From positions 1 through 25,887 of the forward strand of contig JAENRP010000482.1 of NCBI GenBank assembly GCA_024741835.1: 25,887 bases of DNA. The letters run 5' to 3'. Positions within the stretch are counted from its first letter, which is position 1, and each line of letters opens with the position of its first letter. The notes beneath the pieces were generated by a model. The model was not told the DNA's origin. It saw only the letters and a program-made list of their open reading frames with translations, and did not search any database. The translations under genes and the position numbers were made by a program. Positions 9,558-20,314 of the stretch are shown here, in pieces. This DNA comes from Diplocarpon mali (lineage: Eukaryota > Ascomycota > Leotiomycetes > Helotiales > Drepanopezizaceae).

Positions 9558-11470
9558 ATGCCACTTAATCTAAGGCAACCTTAGATACTAAGGGACCTTG
9601 AAAGGGATATAAGACCTTAGGAGGATCAACTTAGCGAAGAGGCCCTTAGATTAAAAGACTAATATATAGAGAACTTCCGAAAGATATTATAAGATAGCAA
9701 AAGGAGAGGGTTATACCTTACTAAGGACTTTTAAGAGGAGTTCTAAGATTAGATAGTTAGCGATTTTAAATCGCTAGATAAGGACGTTCGATAACGCTTA
9801 AAGGACGACTTTCAATACTATAGAGTATACATTTAGCATAGGAAGGGCGTTTTAATCGGCTAGGCACTTTTTAATATAGTATATTAAGAAGGGAATAAGT
9901 GGCTAGAAGATCAGCTTGAATCATAGACTTAAGAAGTATCAAACTCGGTTGTAGTATAATCTCCGAGATATAGAATAAGGCCTACTTTAGAATTTGCTAA
10001 ATTTATACAAATAAGCGAGCTACCCGCTTAGAGGGTTACTATAGCTAAATAGGAGATACTACGCTAAGACTTACTTTAGTAAAGATACCTTAGATATAAT
10101 AATAATACTTTATAAGATAATCTATATAAAGCAGATACTTTAAGATAAATAACTGAATAATATAACTTTAAAAGAATACCTTATCAACCTTAGTTAAGAT
10201 GAACCCTAGTTATATAATACTTAGAGATCTCGATTCCAATACTGATACTGCTAATTTAATTAAAAGACAGATTATTGCTACCCTTTGCTATAAGGAGGGG
10301 TTTAAGAGTGCTTCTAGACCTAAACTAGAGCGACGCTTAACTATCCTAGTATATTATAGAACCTTTGACTTTAAATTAGGCTAAAACTCTTATAAATCTA
10401 AGTAAGATATATATTAAGGAAACTTAGTACTTAGGTAGGAAAGATCACTTTGATAAGAAGCTTTATATATTCGCCGATTTATACTAAAGAGCCTCTATAG
10501 ACTAGAGTATATAATATAGAGCCTTTCCATCTATACTATAAGACTCGGCCTTAATATACTACTATCGGTACTTATAAAATAAGAACTTCAATTTCGCCAA
10601 GCTAATAAAGGCCATTCGGACCAATTACAAGACCGAAGAGAGAAGTAGTAGATTCTTAAGGAGGTGGTTTCGGCTGACATTTGACCTATTCTAATAAGAG
10701 GACTATTAAAGGGGGAAACCGATCCTGACCTAACTTGAGAACTATACTAAGAAGCTATAAAACTTGCAATTAGGCCTATATACTAGTATAAGGAACGATC
10801 GATCGATTAAAGATAGACTTATATAAGGTGTTTCTAAGAATCGGCTATTTCAAATAGCACTTTTTAAGCTATTAGCGACATTCCTAGCTTTATTAAATAG
10901 CTTATAAGCTTGCGTAGGAGTAGTGGCCTAAGATAGACCATCTAGACCTTAGTACCTTAGTTCAGCTACTAATAGACCCTGATATCATTTGGCTAAGGAG
11001 CAAAGGCAATCTATAGTGTACTTTTCAAATAGAAAGATGAAGTTTACCTAAGGTAATAAGAGAGGAATAACCTTCTAATCAAAACCAGGCTATATAGGGT
11101 GCATTATATACCAGAAAAAGGACTGCTATAGTAGTAAGCACTTAAAAGAAGAAAGAGCCGCTTAGAAGTCTTGCTATATAGTAAGCTAATAAGCCAAAGG
11201 CTATAAGCTAATAGATAAAACATATAAGGCATACCTAGCTCGAAAGGATAATAGAGTATGTTTAAAGGGTAATAGGACCGATGAGGATAAGTAGGAAATG
11301 TCTTTAAAAGAGGAGGACTAAGCAAATAGCAACCCTAAGGATAGTAATATCAACTTTACTATAGTATTCCTAGCGTCCAATTAGGAATATGACTTAAGAA
11401 CTATACTTAATTAGCTTGAAAAGCAGAGGCTAAATACCTTTTAATAATAAGGGTTAATAAACCGATATAA
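9558..11470 (+). pseudogene. Element A gag (Copia) with zinc-knuckle-like motif
   Basis: ATG at 9558-9560 opens MPLNLRQP, and the frame then continues with ILRDLERDIRP, RLKD and YIENFRKIL, interrupted by TAG/TAA at Gln/Trp sites. The zinc-knuckle region at about 11100-11160 reads CIIYQKKDCYSSKHLKEERAA. It matches the fungal Copia Gag pattern in which a C-x2-C...C...H knuckle is followed by KEER; one Cys is now Tyr. The frame stays readable to about 11.45 kb. Protease and the rest of pol follow in the -1 register. The 61-codon frame at 10199-10384 is part of this sequence or a shadow of it. Confidence 0.8.
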
Positions 11471-11640
11471 ACGGACCTTAAGGCATTTATAACCTAGTAG
11501 ACGGATTAATTCTTCTAAGGATTCTTAATCGATATAGGCGCCTTAAATAAAAATATAAGAGGAATCAACTAATTTAAAGCCTTGCAAAATATATAGAACG
11601 TAGTTCTGACTCTACTCAGCGCTGAAAAGTATAAAATTAC
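11470..11640 (+). pseudogene. Element A pol, protease portion before nested element C
   Basis: From about 11470 the readable frame is AFIT, then GFLIDIGALNKNIRGIN, with LIDIG corresponding to the D-T/S-G aspartic protease motif, and on to LSAEKYKIT. It is interrupted at 11640 by element C and resumes at 17155 as FKAGLQNAIGKTTIRIP in the same register once C and one ATTAC are removed. It is in the -1 frame relative to gag. I cannot tell whether that reflects a programmed shift or a later indel. Confidence 0.8.
11636..11640. repeat. TSD of element C, left copy (ATTAC)
   Basis: ATTAC lies directly before the LTR at 11641 and recurs at 17150-17154. Confidence 0.95.
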
Positions 11641-11880
11641 TGTAGCAAGGAGGTTCTCTGATAGTGAACTTGATAGTAAACTAGAAGAGGGTACGAAGAA
11701 GTATGAGGTGTAAACGACGATGTTGGGTGTCTTATGTCTTGATTTATAAGAGCTCTCTAACTATGAGCTATTTAATAAGGGCTGCTATTAAGTTATGTGG
11801 CAAGTTATATGACATATTATATGTATAATGTGTTATATGATAGATCATATGATAAATATATAATGGGTATACTTATAATA
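11641..11880 (-). repeat. 3' LTR of Copia element C
   Basis: This 240-bp segment, from TGTAGCAAGG to ...CTTATAATA, is gap-free against 16910-17149 with about 23 differences, all transitions. It is less TG/CA-depleted than the surroundings. Confidence 0.96.
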
Positions 11881-12107
11881 CACCCCTTTAGGGAGACCTT
11901 TAAAGGTACTTGCTAGTAATATATATGATATTATAACTTTTGTTATAATCTATAGTTTCGTATGAAAAATCAACTTGCAGATATTGGAAATAGAGTAGAG
12001 TTCGCTAGCGCGAAATCTACCCCTTAGTAAGTTAAAACAACTCGCGGGCCCGGCCTAGGAGTAAAAAAAATCACCCTTTAATAGAAGTGTAAAAAAAAAA
12101 TCACCCT
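11881..12107 (-). other. 3' leader of C: polypurine tract, palindrome unit and short duplication
   Basis: The minus strand reads TAAAGGGGTG just before the 3' LTR (11881-11890), a good polypurine tract that confirms orientation. A 23-bp palindrome lies at 12040-12062. Beside it, an A-run followed by TCACCCTTTAAT occurs twice, near 12063-12083 and 12092-12112, a tandem duplication of about 29 bp. The same TCACCCTTCAAT phrase follows the palindrome at 13969, so it may belong to a larger repeat unit. Confidence 0.7.
12040..12062. repeat. 23-bp palindrome unit in C 3' leader
   Basis: It begins ACTCGCGGGCC and ends CGGCCTAGGAGT, one of the GC-richest and presumably least eroded copies. Confidence 0.9.
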
Positions 12108-13920
12108 TTAATTAAGGTGCAGAACCTTTATATTTAACAATTTGATAAAGGCGGCGTGGTTAGAGCTATTTAAGCTCTTAATAAGTCCATCGGCGGTATT
12201 GTCTTTGGTATTCGTATACCAGAGGTCTAAATAGCCTTTCTAAAGCTCTTACTAAATATAATAGAACTTAATATCGATATGCTTTATTCTCTAATAATAT
12301 TCGGGGTTTTTAGTAAGATAAAGGGCTCCTTAGTTATTATAGATCATCTCGACTTTAATAGTATTATTGCTAGCATAGCCCATTTCCTTAAGTACCTGGC
12401 GTATCTAAGAGGCTTTTTATACGAATTTGCATATAGTGACGTACTCTGCTTCTATAGATAAGAGAGCGATAATAGTCTATCGCTTAAAGGAGGCGGTAAT
12501 TACACTATTATTAAGGAAGAAGACGGCCCTAGAATAAAAGGCTCTACTTCCTCTATCACCTACCTAGTTAGAATCGCAGTAGCTATACAATTTCTAAAGC
12601 TCTAGGTCAGTTGTTTTACTTCCGAAGGTAGTATAATAGAATCGCGTTTCCTATAAGTATTGTAAAACTCGTTTTAAAGCTGCTATATATTATAGCGAAG
12701 GGTTAGTAAGGAATTTGCTAAGAATGGAGCAGTAGTATAGTATATCTTAATGCGTATAGTGTATAAGGTACTATAGAGAACCGCAGGTCTCCTAATACAG
12801 CTTTACTTCTTATAGAGTAGCTTGGCCTTTAAATTTGACTATATGAACTTTATAGCTATTAGCAAAAGGCATTAGTACGCTCTTGCAATTAATTATATGA
12901 AAACGTTTAAGAACCTTATTAATATAGGCGTCTTAATAAAGTGAGATCGTTTTACTTTATCGATCTTTAATTATATATACTCTTAAGAAGTAGTTAGCCA
13001 GTTCGCTACTTATAATTTTAAAGAGGTTGCAAAGATCTCTTTTGAACTTATTATATATATTACCCTTCTTTGCTATTATAAGGAAGTCGTTGACGTAGGT
13101 GATAATAAGAATCCGAGAGGCGCGGTTGATATATATACAATTATTAGTATCGAGAGGTTGAAAATCAAGCTTTTATAGCTCAGACCGTAGCTTTTCTTAC
13201 TATAGTTATAGAGATTGCTTCAAGCTATATAAGGCCTTAAGAAGCTTAAGATAGTAGTCTTAAGGTAAAAGAACGACCTTATCTTAAGTATATCTAAGAG
13301 GTAATTTGATATAGATATTAGAGTCAGCTTTTGAATTAAGGAAAGCTATCTCGATATCGAACTGATTTAGCTCGAAGTTGTAAAGAGCTGCAAGCGCAAT
13401 TGCAATCTTTTAAACGGCAGATTTGCAAATGCTAGTAAAGGTTTAGTTGTAATCTCAACCTTATTATTATATATAGCCTTATATAACGAATCTGACCTTT
13501 TATTAAGAGATTTCCCTATTTTAGTCTCTTTTGGTTTTAAAGATAAGCCTTAATCTAAGTACTCTATCGTCTTTAGAGAGGTTTAAGCGTTTTACTACTA
13601 CCTATATATTCTTATAAGCGAGGGAATTGTACTTAGAGTTGATCGCAGATCGCTATTTATTAGCATTAGCGTAAGAGAGGGCTTATTCGACTGTTTTCGA
13701 GTCATTTGGGTAAGGAGAGTCGAGTAAGGCCATATAGAAGGCGCTTAAATAGGCTTCCTTATTATTAGAGTTATTAGCTTTGAATCTAAGAGCATAAGTT
13801 AAGTGAGTAGCTCTCTTTTTAAAAGGCTAAGGGTAAGCCTTATTCTTTGAACTAGGAGGTCTTCCTCTCTTTTTTAAAGTTGGAAGGTCAGCTTTATTAG
13901 CTTCTCTTAAATCAGAATTG

Positions 13921-13991
13921 ACTCCTGGTCCCAGCCTAGGAGTGAAATTATTATAAGAGTCAGTATTAACTCGCGGTCCTGGACTAGGAGT
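13921..13991. repeat. Pair of 23-bp palindromes, 48-bp period, in C integrase-RT linker
   Basis: The units are at 13921-13943 (ACTCCTGGTCC, then CAGCCTAGGAGT) and 13969-13991 (ACTCGCGGTCC, then TGGACTAGGAGT). The 25-bp spacer gives exactly the 48-bp step that dominates the D arrays. They lie in the coding frame of C, between the integrase and RT regions. Confidence 0.92.
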
Positions 13992-15381
13992 TAAATCACC
14001 CTTCAATTGTAGCTTTATAATTAAGCCGTCTTTATCGAATCGAATATAAGATAATCGAATAATCTTTTCACCTATTTGCGATAGTATATAGATCTAATAG
14101 ATACTTCTACTATCAAATCTAATAAGAGTACCTACCTTTGCTTTTAGAGCGAATTTATTGCTTTAAGTTCTCTTTTCTTTCTTAATTAGCACGTAGACGT
14201 AATAGCTTAGTATTCGAAGATGCTTGACTAAGGGAGTATAAGGCTTATTAGGCTTAATATCATCTTAAAAGACCTTATATAAAGTCTTATCACTTAGAAT
14301 ATCAAAGGCGGTAAGATTAGTGATATATATTACCGAAAGAAGGAGGTAAGGCTAGAGAAAGGAGGGGATATTTTGATTAATTATAGCTATTTGCAACTTT
14401 TCTATTAGTATGCGAATTGATCGTTCTAATCTACTATCTTATTCTAGCGTATATAGAGTAGATTCCTTTAAAATTATACTGAGGTTTTCTATAAGTATTC
14501 GCATTTATATAAGAGAGTACTCCTTGCTTCTATTAGTTCTCTACCGCTTGATTGTACAATTGTACTAAGTTTATAAGAGGCTAATCATTTTCTTATTTGC
14601 TTTAAAGGCATTAGATTTATTTGTATAGGTCTATCCCTATCTAGCTATTATAGCTAAGTAAGTAAAGATAGAGGCGTATTTATAGCTATTAAGGCTAGTT
14701 GGCTTTAAATGAACTACGTTAATATATAGCTTATTAAGTGCCTTCGTAGGTCGAGGGCGAGCTAAACGTTTATTAACGTATTATAGAGGTCTGCCTTTCT
14801 CGCAAGGAGCGCAAATTCGCGTCTTCTTTGATTTTATTTCCTTAATCTGCATATTAGTAATAGCAGATTGGGTCTTTCTAACCGTTTATAAGCTAGCGTG
14901 GCCTAATCGACGGTACTAGAGCTTAATATTAAGAGGTCTATTCTCGATAGCAGCTAAGAGAGCATATCCACTTATATAACTAAAGGAGTCAGTAGAAGGC
15001 TATTCCTTATTAATATATATATTATTATCGATAGTGCAAATTTCCTTTTTATTAGATAGGAATAGCTTGCTATTTCGATAGAAGCCTTTGATTTTATTAA
15101 GTTTGCCACCTAAGTATAAGCAGATAGGTAATTAAGGTATATAAAGAGTATTAATTAACTTAAGAATATATACCTTTCTATTGGATTTAAGTGCATTGAC
15201 TTTGCAAGTGCTAACGCTAAAAGGTTAAATAGATCTATTAACTGTACTTAAAGAGGGTAGATTATCTTAAGTAGTATAGGAAGTGAATTCGGAGAGATCA
15301 TTAGAGATATGCTTACTAGTACTTATATTATATAGCTAACGATTCTTCAATTTTGATAAGAAGCAAGAGGTAGAAGAACTG

Positions 15382-15452
15382 ACTCCCGGGCCCGGCTCGC
15401 GAGTGGAAATTGGCCTTAGTAATAAATTGACTCTTAGGCCTGGCTCGCGAGT
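15382..15452. repeat. Pair of 23-bp palindromes, 48-bp period, in C Gag-protease linker
   Basis: The units are at 15382-15404 (ACTCCCGGGCC, then CGGCTCGCGAGT) and 15430-15452 (ACTCTTAGGCC, then TGGCTCGCGAGT), again with a 25-bp spacer. On the minus strand they encode the repeated peptide TREPGLRVN / TREPGPGV in the Gag-Pol frame. Confidence 0.92.
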
Positions 15453-16720
15453 GAGAATTGGCCCTAGGGTTAATAATAGCATAGTATGCCTAAAGAGGTT
15501 ATTATCTGACTCTTTATCTTCCTTTTGAATCTTCTTAGAAGGCTTTTTACCTTTTAGTAATAATAATGGCAAGGACTTATCGTCCTTGCCTTTGAGGTAA
15601 TGAAATACGTACTTCTTCCTTAAATCCTTCTCTTAAGCCTCTCTTTTCGATTTGTTAATTGCAAAGCAATCTTCTGCCTTATAGTATGGCTTTGGTTGCT
15701 TGCAATAAGGATAGGGGGAGTTGGGGGAGGAGGTAGTATTCTTAGAGGTGCTCTTCTTTAAGTCTTTGAAACCTCCTTTGTTTTCTGACTTTTTATTAGA
15801 GGAATGCGGCTTGCTAGCCGATTTATTACTATATAAGATGGTTCCGTTCATTTTTAAACTCTATAAGGCTCGAGCTTTGTTAGTGATATCTTTAATAAGA
15901 GCTTTAAGCGTAATCTCTGATTTTCGTCTAGCTGCTATAGCTAAGCGAAGGTTAGAGCGTTATCGATCTGCTCAAATGGGCCATCTATTAGAATAGCTAG
16001 TAATAAATATAATAGGGTGCTAGTAAGAGGGAGGGGTAGAGTTGAGAACTTCCAATTTAGTGATTGAAAGCCTAAAGGCAACGACGTAAGCTTTAAATGA
16101 GTTGAAGTCGTTATATTTGATAGTGACGTAAGTTTATATAGCGTTATATTCAAGCACTATTCCAGATCCTTTGTACTATTTTTAGAGAGCTTCTTATATG
16201 TTTAAGGCAGATTTGTCGCCTTTTATATAAGTTAATAGGCCTGGTTTGCAATTAAGTATAATAGTAAGCTTTATCTAAGATTCCTTAGCTTCCTATTTAA
16301 TCCAATTGTCCCTTTCCTTAAGAGTGATGGAACGGTCCTATAAGTCAACCTTAAGTAGAGTATATGTTTTAGCTTTTGTATAGAGATATATAGTTAAGGC
16401 GTTTGACTTTGCAAGGTTTAAAACCTTATTCCTCTACTGGCTATAGTCCTTTGCGCTTTTAAGCTTTTGAGACTTAAGAAGGCTGAGGGCAGCTGAAGAT
16501 AACGACGATATCTTGTTTGTATATATATATATAGAGTTATCGAAAGGAGAAGGTAAAGAAGGAGGAGGAGGAGGAGATGAACTATTGAATTCGAGTTTAA
16601 GGTATTGTATATTAGTCCCTTTAAAATTAGGTGATTCAGGCAGTAGAGTACTTTTAGCAATTAAGCTAGTAATCTTAGCTATTAGTCCTAATGATTCAGC
16701 TATAGTGACGAATCTTGCAT

Positions 16721-16909
16721 AAGCTTAGATTATTGCGTAGCGCTCTAGAAGGGGAGTAGCTACTGTTTTATTATTAAGATGACGCTATTGTGCGTTATTA
16801 GTTGAATAATAAAAACTTAAAAATATCGATCAGCCTTTTTATTTGTAAAGGAGACTCTAATCGATGGAATTTGTCGAATGCTATTCATAAGTATGCAGGG
16901 CTTATAACC
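16721..16909 (-). other. 5' leader of element C with half-tRNA primer site
   Basis: This is the leader between the LTR and Gag. On the minus strand the bases that follow the LTR (16909 downward) read GGTTATAAGCCCTGCATAC. The complement GGGCTTATAACC differs by one transition from the tRNA-Met anticodon arm GGGCTCATAACC, as expected for a copia-type half-tRNA primer. Confidence 0.7.
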
Positions 16910-17149
16910 TATAGCAAGGAGGTTCTCTGATAGTGAACTTGATAGTAAACTAGAAGAGGGCACGAAGAAGTATGAGGTGCAAACGACGATATTGGGTGTC
17001 TTATGTCTTGATTTATAAGAGCTCTCTAACTATAAGCTATTTAACAAGGGCTGCCACTAAGTCATATGGCAAGTCATATGATATATCATATGTATGATGT
17101 GTTATGTGATAGATCATGTGACAAATATGTGACGGGCATACTTGTAACA
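16910..17149 (-). repeat. 5' LTR of Copia element C
   Basis: This is the pair of 11641-11880. Its right part, which is the start of U3 on the minus strand, holds CATATG at 17063-17068, 17075-17080 and 17087-17092, and CATGTG at 17115-17120. It ends CTTGTAACA followed by the TSD. The short frames crossing it on either strand (17066-17266, 17086-17307) are shadows. Confidence 0.96.
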
Positions 17150-17154
17150 ATTAC
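17150..17154. repeat. TSD of element C, right copy (ATTAC)
   Basis: Matches 11636-11640 perfectly; the pol frame of A resumes immediately after it. Confidence 0.95.
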
Positions 17155-20100
17155 CTTTAAGGCAGGTTTGCAAAATGCAATCGGCAAGACAACTATTCGA
17201 ATACCGGCAGGCCTTATGGAGTTCTTAATTGTAAAGGCAGATATACTATTTTTAGTTTGCTTATAATAACTCGATAAAATAGGAGCTAAATACAACAATC
17301 TGCGCAATTTGCTTATAATTAGTAAAGAGAAACACTTAATTATTAGAAAACATAAGCACTTATAGCTCCTACTTAATATAATAAAGTAACTTCTAATAAC
17401 TTTAAAGGGTATAATTAATATATACTACTTAATAGAAATAAAGATCCGAAGGCTATATAAAAGATTCGAACATCCTTTGGTAAAACGCCTTAAATACCTT
17501 TTGAACTAGGCCGGTTATAATATAGACTCTAGCATTATAGCAAGAGTAAAGGAAATATACTAATACTACTAACTCTACGCTAATGCCCCTTATAGATTCC
17601 GATTCAAGCTATAAGATAATATTAACTTTAATTATACTATATATATTAATATTACTTAGTTCGGTAAAAGGAACGCCTTTTATATAATTGATAAAGCAAT
17701 AGGATTTAAAGCCGTAAGGTTCTTATAAAAGGGAATAAGAGCACATTCGGCCGACGCAGTATTTCAAGCCCTTAAATTGGCTTAGTTAGATACGTATATT
17801 AGACCTCCTGATTTTATAATATATAACTATAGTACTAATTTCAACTCGGCAGAGTTTAAAAGCTCTTTAAGATCTATAGGAACAACCTTGAAGCTGGTTC
17901 CTATAGAGGCGCACTACTCTATTAGCAAGGTCAAATAGTATCATCGCCCTTTAAGACGTGCCTTTAAGATAATAATAGCTAAACACCCCTGATTAAGCGA
18001 TAATAAAAGGCTGCAAATAGCCGTTAAAGCAGTTAATAATATAGCAGGGCCTAATAGGATGATTCCTACCTTGCTCGTTTTCAAGGCATATTTAAGGCTA
18101 GCTGAACTAGATCTACTAAATCTATTAGTAGAATAGAGGGTAGTAATAATTAAGAAGGCTATAAAGGAAGTAAGGAAGATCTATACTACTTATAAGGTTA
18201 ACGATGCTTTAAGTATAAGGAATAGCCTTAGAACTACTTATATCTACGATTTAAGGCTGAAAGACCTAGTATTAGTATATTAAGAGAAGGGAGGATGGAT
18301 AGGCCTATTCGAGTTCCTAGGCTTAGAGAACAAAACCTATATAGTTAATATTAGCAGTAGAATAAAGCACTTTAGGTTGATAAGCATACGCTTATTTAAA
18401 ATCAATAATAAAGAAAACTGCTTAAAGGAAACTAAAGGAATTAAACCTAAAGATCGAACGAATACTAAAAGGGAGTAGAATGCAATTAACATTAATAAAG
18501 AAGTAAAGCCCTCTCGCTTAATTAAGCCGTAACTTAATAGCTATAAGCAATCGCTAAGAGTAGAGGTTCCCTTTATTAAGCTTATTTCCGGCCTTCCTAT
18601 AATTGATAACGACTATAATATTAAGATATAGATATCCTTTAAAGTAGATAATAAGCTATATATAGCCAAATTAGAGGTATTTCTGATAGAAAAGGAGAAT
18701 AGGGATTAGGAACTGTTGCAAAAGCTATAGGCAAAAGGCAAGATTACCACTCTTAAGCGCCCTTTTTAGCAATCTCGCCTAAAGGAGTACCAAGGGCTAA
18801 TGAATAAAGGAGTATTTATACTAATAAATAAAAATGACCCTATTATAAAAGGTAAGAGGATCTTCAAATTAAGAATAGTTGATAAGATAAAGGGAAAGGA
18901 GATAGATCACCTATTTAAGAAATCACACCTAGTTGTATAGGCCTGGAATAATACTAGCAAAAAGGAGGAAGGTATAATCACTTAATCCCTAACCATTTAA
19001 TAAGTAAGCTAACGCCTTTTAATATCACTTTCGATATTAATCTAAGCATACTTTAAAGAATAGGGCAAGGAGGGCATTCTCGGCCTATAGGATATTATAC
19101 AAGCGTATACTTAAGCAGCTTTAAAGCTACTATGCAATATATTTATATTTCCCTTATAAGATATTGCTAAGCTATTTCCTATAGGTATAGTCTTTAAAGT
19201 GGTGCTACCGCTCTACGGCATTCCCGAATTAGGAAACTACTAGTTTAGCACCTATTATAAGCACTATCGCAGCAATCTCAATATAGTCAACTCAACTTAT
19301 AACCCTTATCTATTAGTAACCTTAAGCACTTCTCCCCTTTTTAGTATAATAGGAATACAGATAGACGACACTTTGATACTCGGAGAAGTAGACTTCTTAA
19401 AAAAGGAGGAGGACGAGATTAAAAGGGTAGGATTCCTTATAAAGCTAATATAATACCTATCGAGCACCGAATTACTAGCTTTTAATAAGTATATTATTTC
19501 CTAGGAAGGGGATATAATATATATGCGATAAAAGGGCTAAGGCTAAAGGCTAGAACTAGTCGATACTTCTTAAGAGGGCTATAAGCAATAATACCTAAAG
19601 TAGAGAGCAAAAGGAGCTTATTTAACTATAATCTACTAGTTAAAAGCTTCCTTCGATTTGTCAGCTGCAGCCTAACACTAGGATCTGATAGTTTAAGATA
19701 TAGAGAATCTAAATAAGCGACTTAAATAGATTTGAAACAACCTTAAAAGAGGCCTGACCTACCTTGCTATTAATCTGCAAAACGCTAAGCTATTCGCATT
19801 TATCGATAGATCTTTTGCTAATAATAAGGATTTAAGCTCGCAGATCGGCTATATTATCATACTAGCTACTAAAGAGGAAGGAGAATCGCAGTTTACTTTA
19901 AAAGGCAATATTCTATACTATAGCTCAACGAAGTATAAAAGAGTAATAAGAGCTATACTAGCCTCCGAACTATACGCCATAGTAGCAGGTATTAATATGC
20001 TAGTTTCTATAGCTACGACAATCGATATAATAATAGCTAAGCTAAGTCTACCCCGCCTCCCTACCGTTATATATACAGATTCCCTCTCCTTATATAAGTA

Positions 20101-20314
20101 TATTATCAAATTGGGCACTACAAAGGAGAAGCGATTAATAATCGATATAATAGCTATTCGATAATCGTATGAGAATAAGGAGCTTATAGAGATACATTAG
20201 ATCAATAGCGCCAGCAACCCCGCCGACGCTATAACAAAAGCCAATCCAAATCAGGCCCTTTAGCAACTAGTAAACACTAATTCGATAACTATTAGGAAGG
20301 AGGGATAGGTATAA
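17155..20314 (+). pseudogene. Element A pol (Copia): rest of protease, integrase, RT, RNase H
   Basis: This continues the protease frame with FKAGLQNAIGKTTIRIP and FLIVKADILFLVCL. It passes gag-pre-integrase (RRLYKRFEHPLVKRL), then integrase (AIGFKAVRFL, PPDFIIYNYSTNFNSAEFKS, VPIEAHYSISKVK). RT follows (KSRL-like segment, LPLYGIPELGNY, then IGIQIDDTLIL with Asp codons at 19364-19369). RNase H follows with FIDRSFANNKDLSSQIGY, ASELYAIVAGI, YTDSLSLYKYIIKLGTT and NPADAITKANPNQAL. The first and last checkpoints are in the same register over 3.15 kb, so there is no net indel. Both RT aspartates survive. The ending is uncertain because TAG (20306) and TAA (20312) may be RIP stops. The layout matches a Copia lineage common in fungi, distinct from B, C and D. 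Confidence 0.93.

Larger units (their letters stand above)
12108..16720 (-). pseudogene. Element C gag-pol polyprotein (Copia), one register, RIP stops
   Basis: The minus-strand register ends at TAA 12108-12110 and can be followed back to about 16.7 kb. Gag N-terminus: a Pro run at about 16.57 kb, then SSLSSAALSLLKSQKLK, RDNWIK, and VTIKYNDFNSFKAYVVAF near 16.1 kb (UBN2-like Gag). The zinc knuckle YPYCKQPKPYYKAEDC is at 15666-15713. Protease near 15.3 kb reads ISTSKHISNDLSEF, with its D-T-G replaced by N-I-S. The gag-pre-integrase YRRLGHASL is at about 14.9 kb, followed by ICAPCEKGRP. RT carries YVNDFLIIAK near 13.09 kb (Asp to Asn), and RNase H ends NTADGLIKSLNSSNHAAF. Three checkpoints 2-3 kb apart share the same register. 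The Gag start codon is not certain. Palindrome pairs interrupt two linkers in frame. Confidence 0.92.

Noticed and set aside
15721..15996. 91-residue plus-strand ORF
   Set aside because: Shadow of the C Gag region, whose zinc-knuckle frame on the minus strand is the real coding sequence.
15941..16153. 70-residue minus-strand ORF beginning MNITLYKL
   Set aside because: Although on the coding strand of C, it is in a different register from the Gag frame (VTIKYNDFNSFKAYVVAF), which matches the family.
16418..16722. ORFs of 80 residues (minus) and 69 residues (plus)
   Set aside because: Both are out of register with the C Gag frame that runs through the Pro-rich stretch. Low complexity.
17066..17307. 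Overlapping ORFs on both strands
   Set aside because: They span the LTR-TSD-pol junction. Only the part after 17155 in the A pol register is real coding sequence.
19918..20118. 66-residue minus-strand ORF
   Set aside because: Antisense shadow of the RNase H region of A (ASELYAIVAGI, YTDSLSLYKYI).
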